Positions 5,175 to 5,203 of a stretch of 5,203 nt of DNA are shown here, piece by piece. A program made the translations under genes and the position numbers. Under the pieces are notes generated by a model. It did not search any database and was not told where the DNA came from. It saw only the letters and a list, made by a program, of their open reading frames with translations. Each line of letters starts with the position of its first letter. The stretch's first letter is position 1. Source of the DNA: Anaerolineae bacterium (GTDB lineage Bacteria; Chloroflexota; Anaerolineae; B4-G1; SLSP01); contig JAFGNI010000121.1 in NCBI GenBank assembly GCA_016927095.1, forward strand, positions 1 to 5,203. The letters run 5' to 3'.

Positions 5175-5203
5175 ATGTTTGCCCAGGTCCTGGTCTTCCA
5201 ACC
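5175..5203 (+). CDS. start of a rightward gene, cut by window edge
   Basis: An ATG at 5175 opens a frame MFAQVLVFQ that runs off the window. GGAG (5161-5164) lies ten bases upstream, a fair Shine-Dalgarno arrangement; GTG at 5170 in another frame is a rival start. The opening residues loosely recall the start of PriA-like primosomal proteins, but nine residues cannot identify a family, so no function is assigned. Confidence 0.35.

Overview
The window is a bacterial chromosomal segment with tightly packed, mostly GC-rich genes. The style of the proteins suggests Chloroflexota, perhaps Anaerolineae or a relative: a compact site-2 protease, an HD protein of a type I associate with that phylum, and a divergent TyrA-like dehydrogenase. 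This assignment is inferred from protein style, not proven. No rRNA, tRNA, CRISPR array, insertion sequence or recognisable phage or defence gene was found.

Left part (1-1142, minus strand): two methyltransferase genes read leftwards as a probable two-gene operon. The first is a soluble class I SAM-dependent methyltransferase (1142 to 495). After a 53-base gap comes a membrane-embedded ICMT/PEMT-like methyltransferase (441 to beyond position 1), cut by the window edge. This half is visibly poorer in GC than the right half (hand counts: 29/60 at 541-600 and 34/60 at 841-900, against 43/60 at 2281-2340 and 44/60 at 3541-3600).

Middle (1143-1434): a 292-base divergent intergenic region. It holds a good sigma-70-like promoter for the methyltransferase pair (TTGACG-N17-TACAAT, minus strand) and a weaker one for the rightward genes (TTGAAA-N16-CACAAT). 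The two -35 boxes lie 22 bases apart.

Right part (1435-5024, plus strand): an M50 site-2 protease, an HD-domain putative phosphohydrolase and a TyrA/prephenate-dehydrogenase-like protein are separated by only 20 and 15 bases, so they are almost certainly one transcript. A 75-base gap, with a weak internal promoter and a 17-codon ORF, precedes a GT4-type glycosyltransferase. A 150-base spacer with one hairpin follows, then the first codons of a further rightward gene at the window end.

Most notable points: the TyrA-like protein lacks essentially every residue expected for prephenate catalysis; a perfect 13-base inverted repeat lies inside the HD gene; a perfect 14-base palindrome lies in the 5' part of the TyrA-like gene; and the soluble and membrane methyltransferases are paired. 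I see no clear multi-gene novel system. The TyrA-like enzyme and the methyltransferase pair are the best candidates for undescribed biochemistry.
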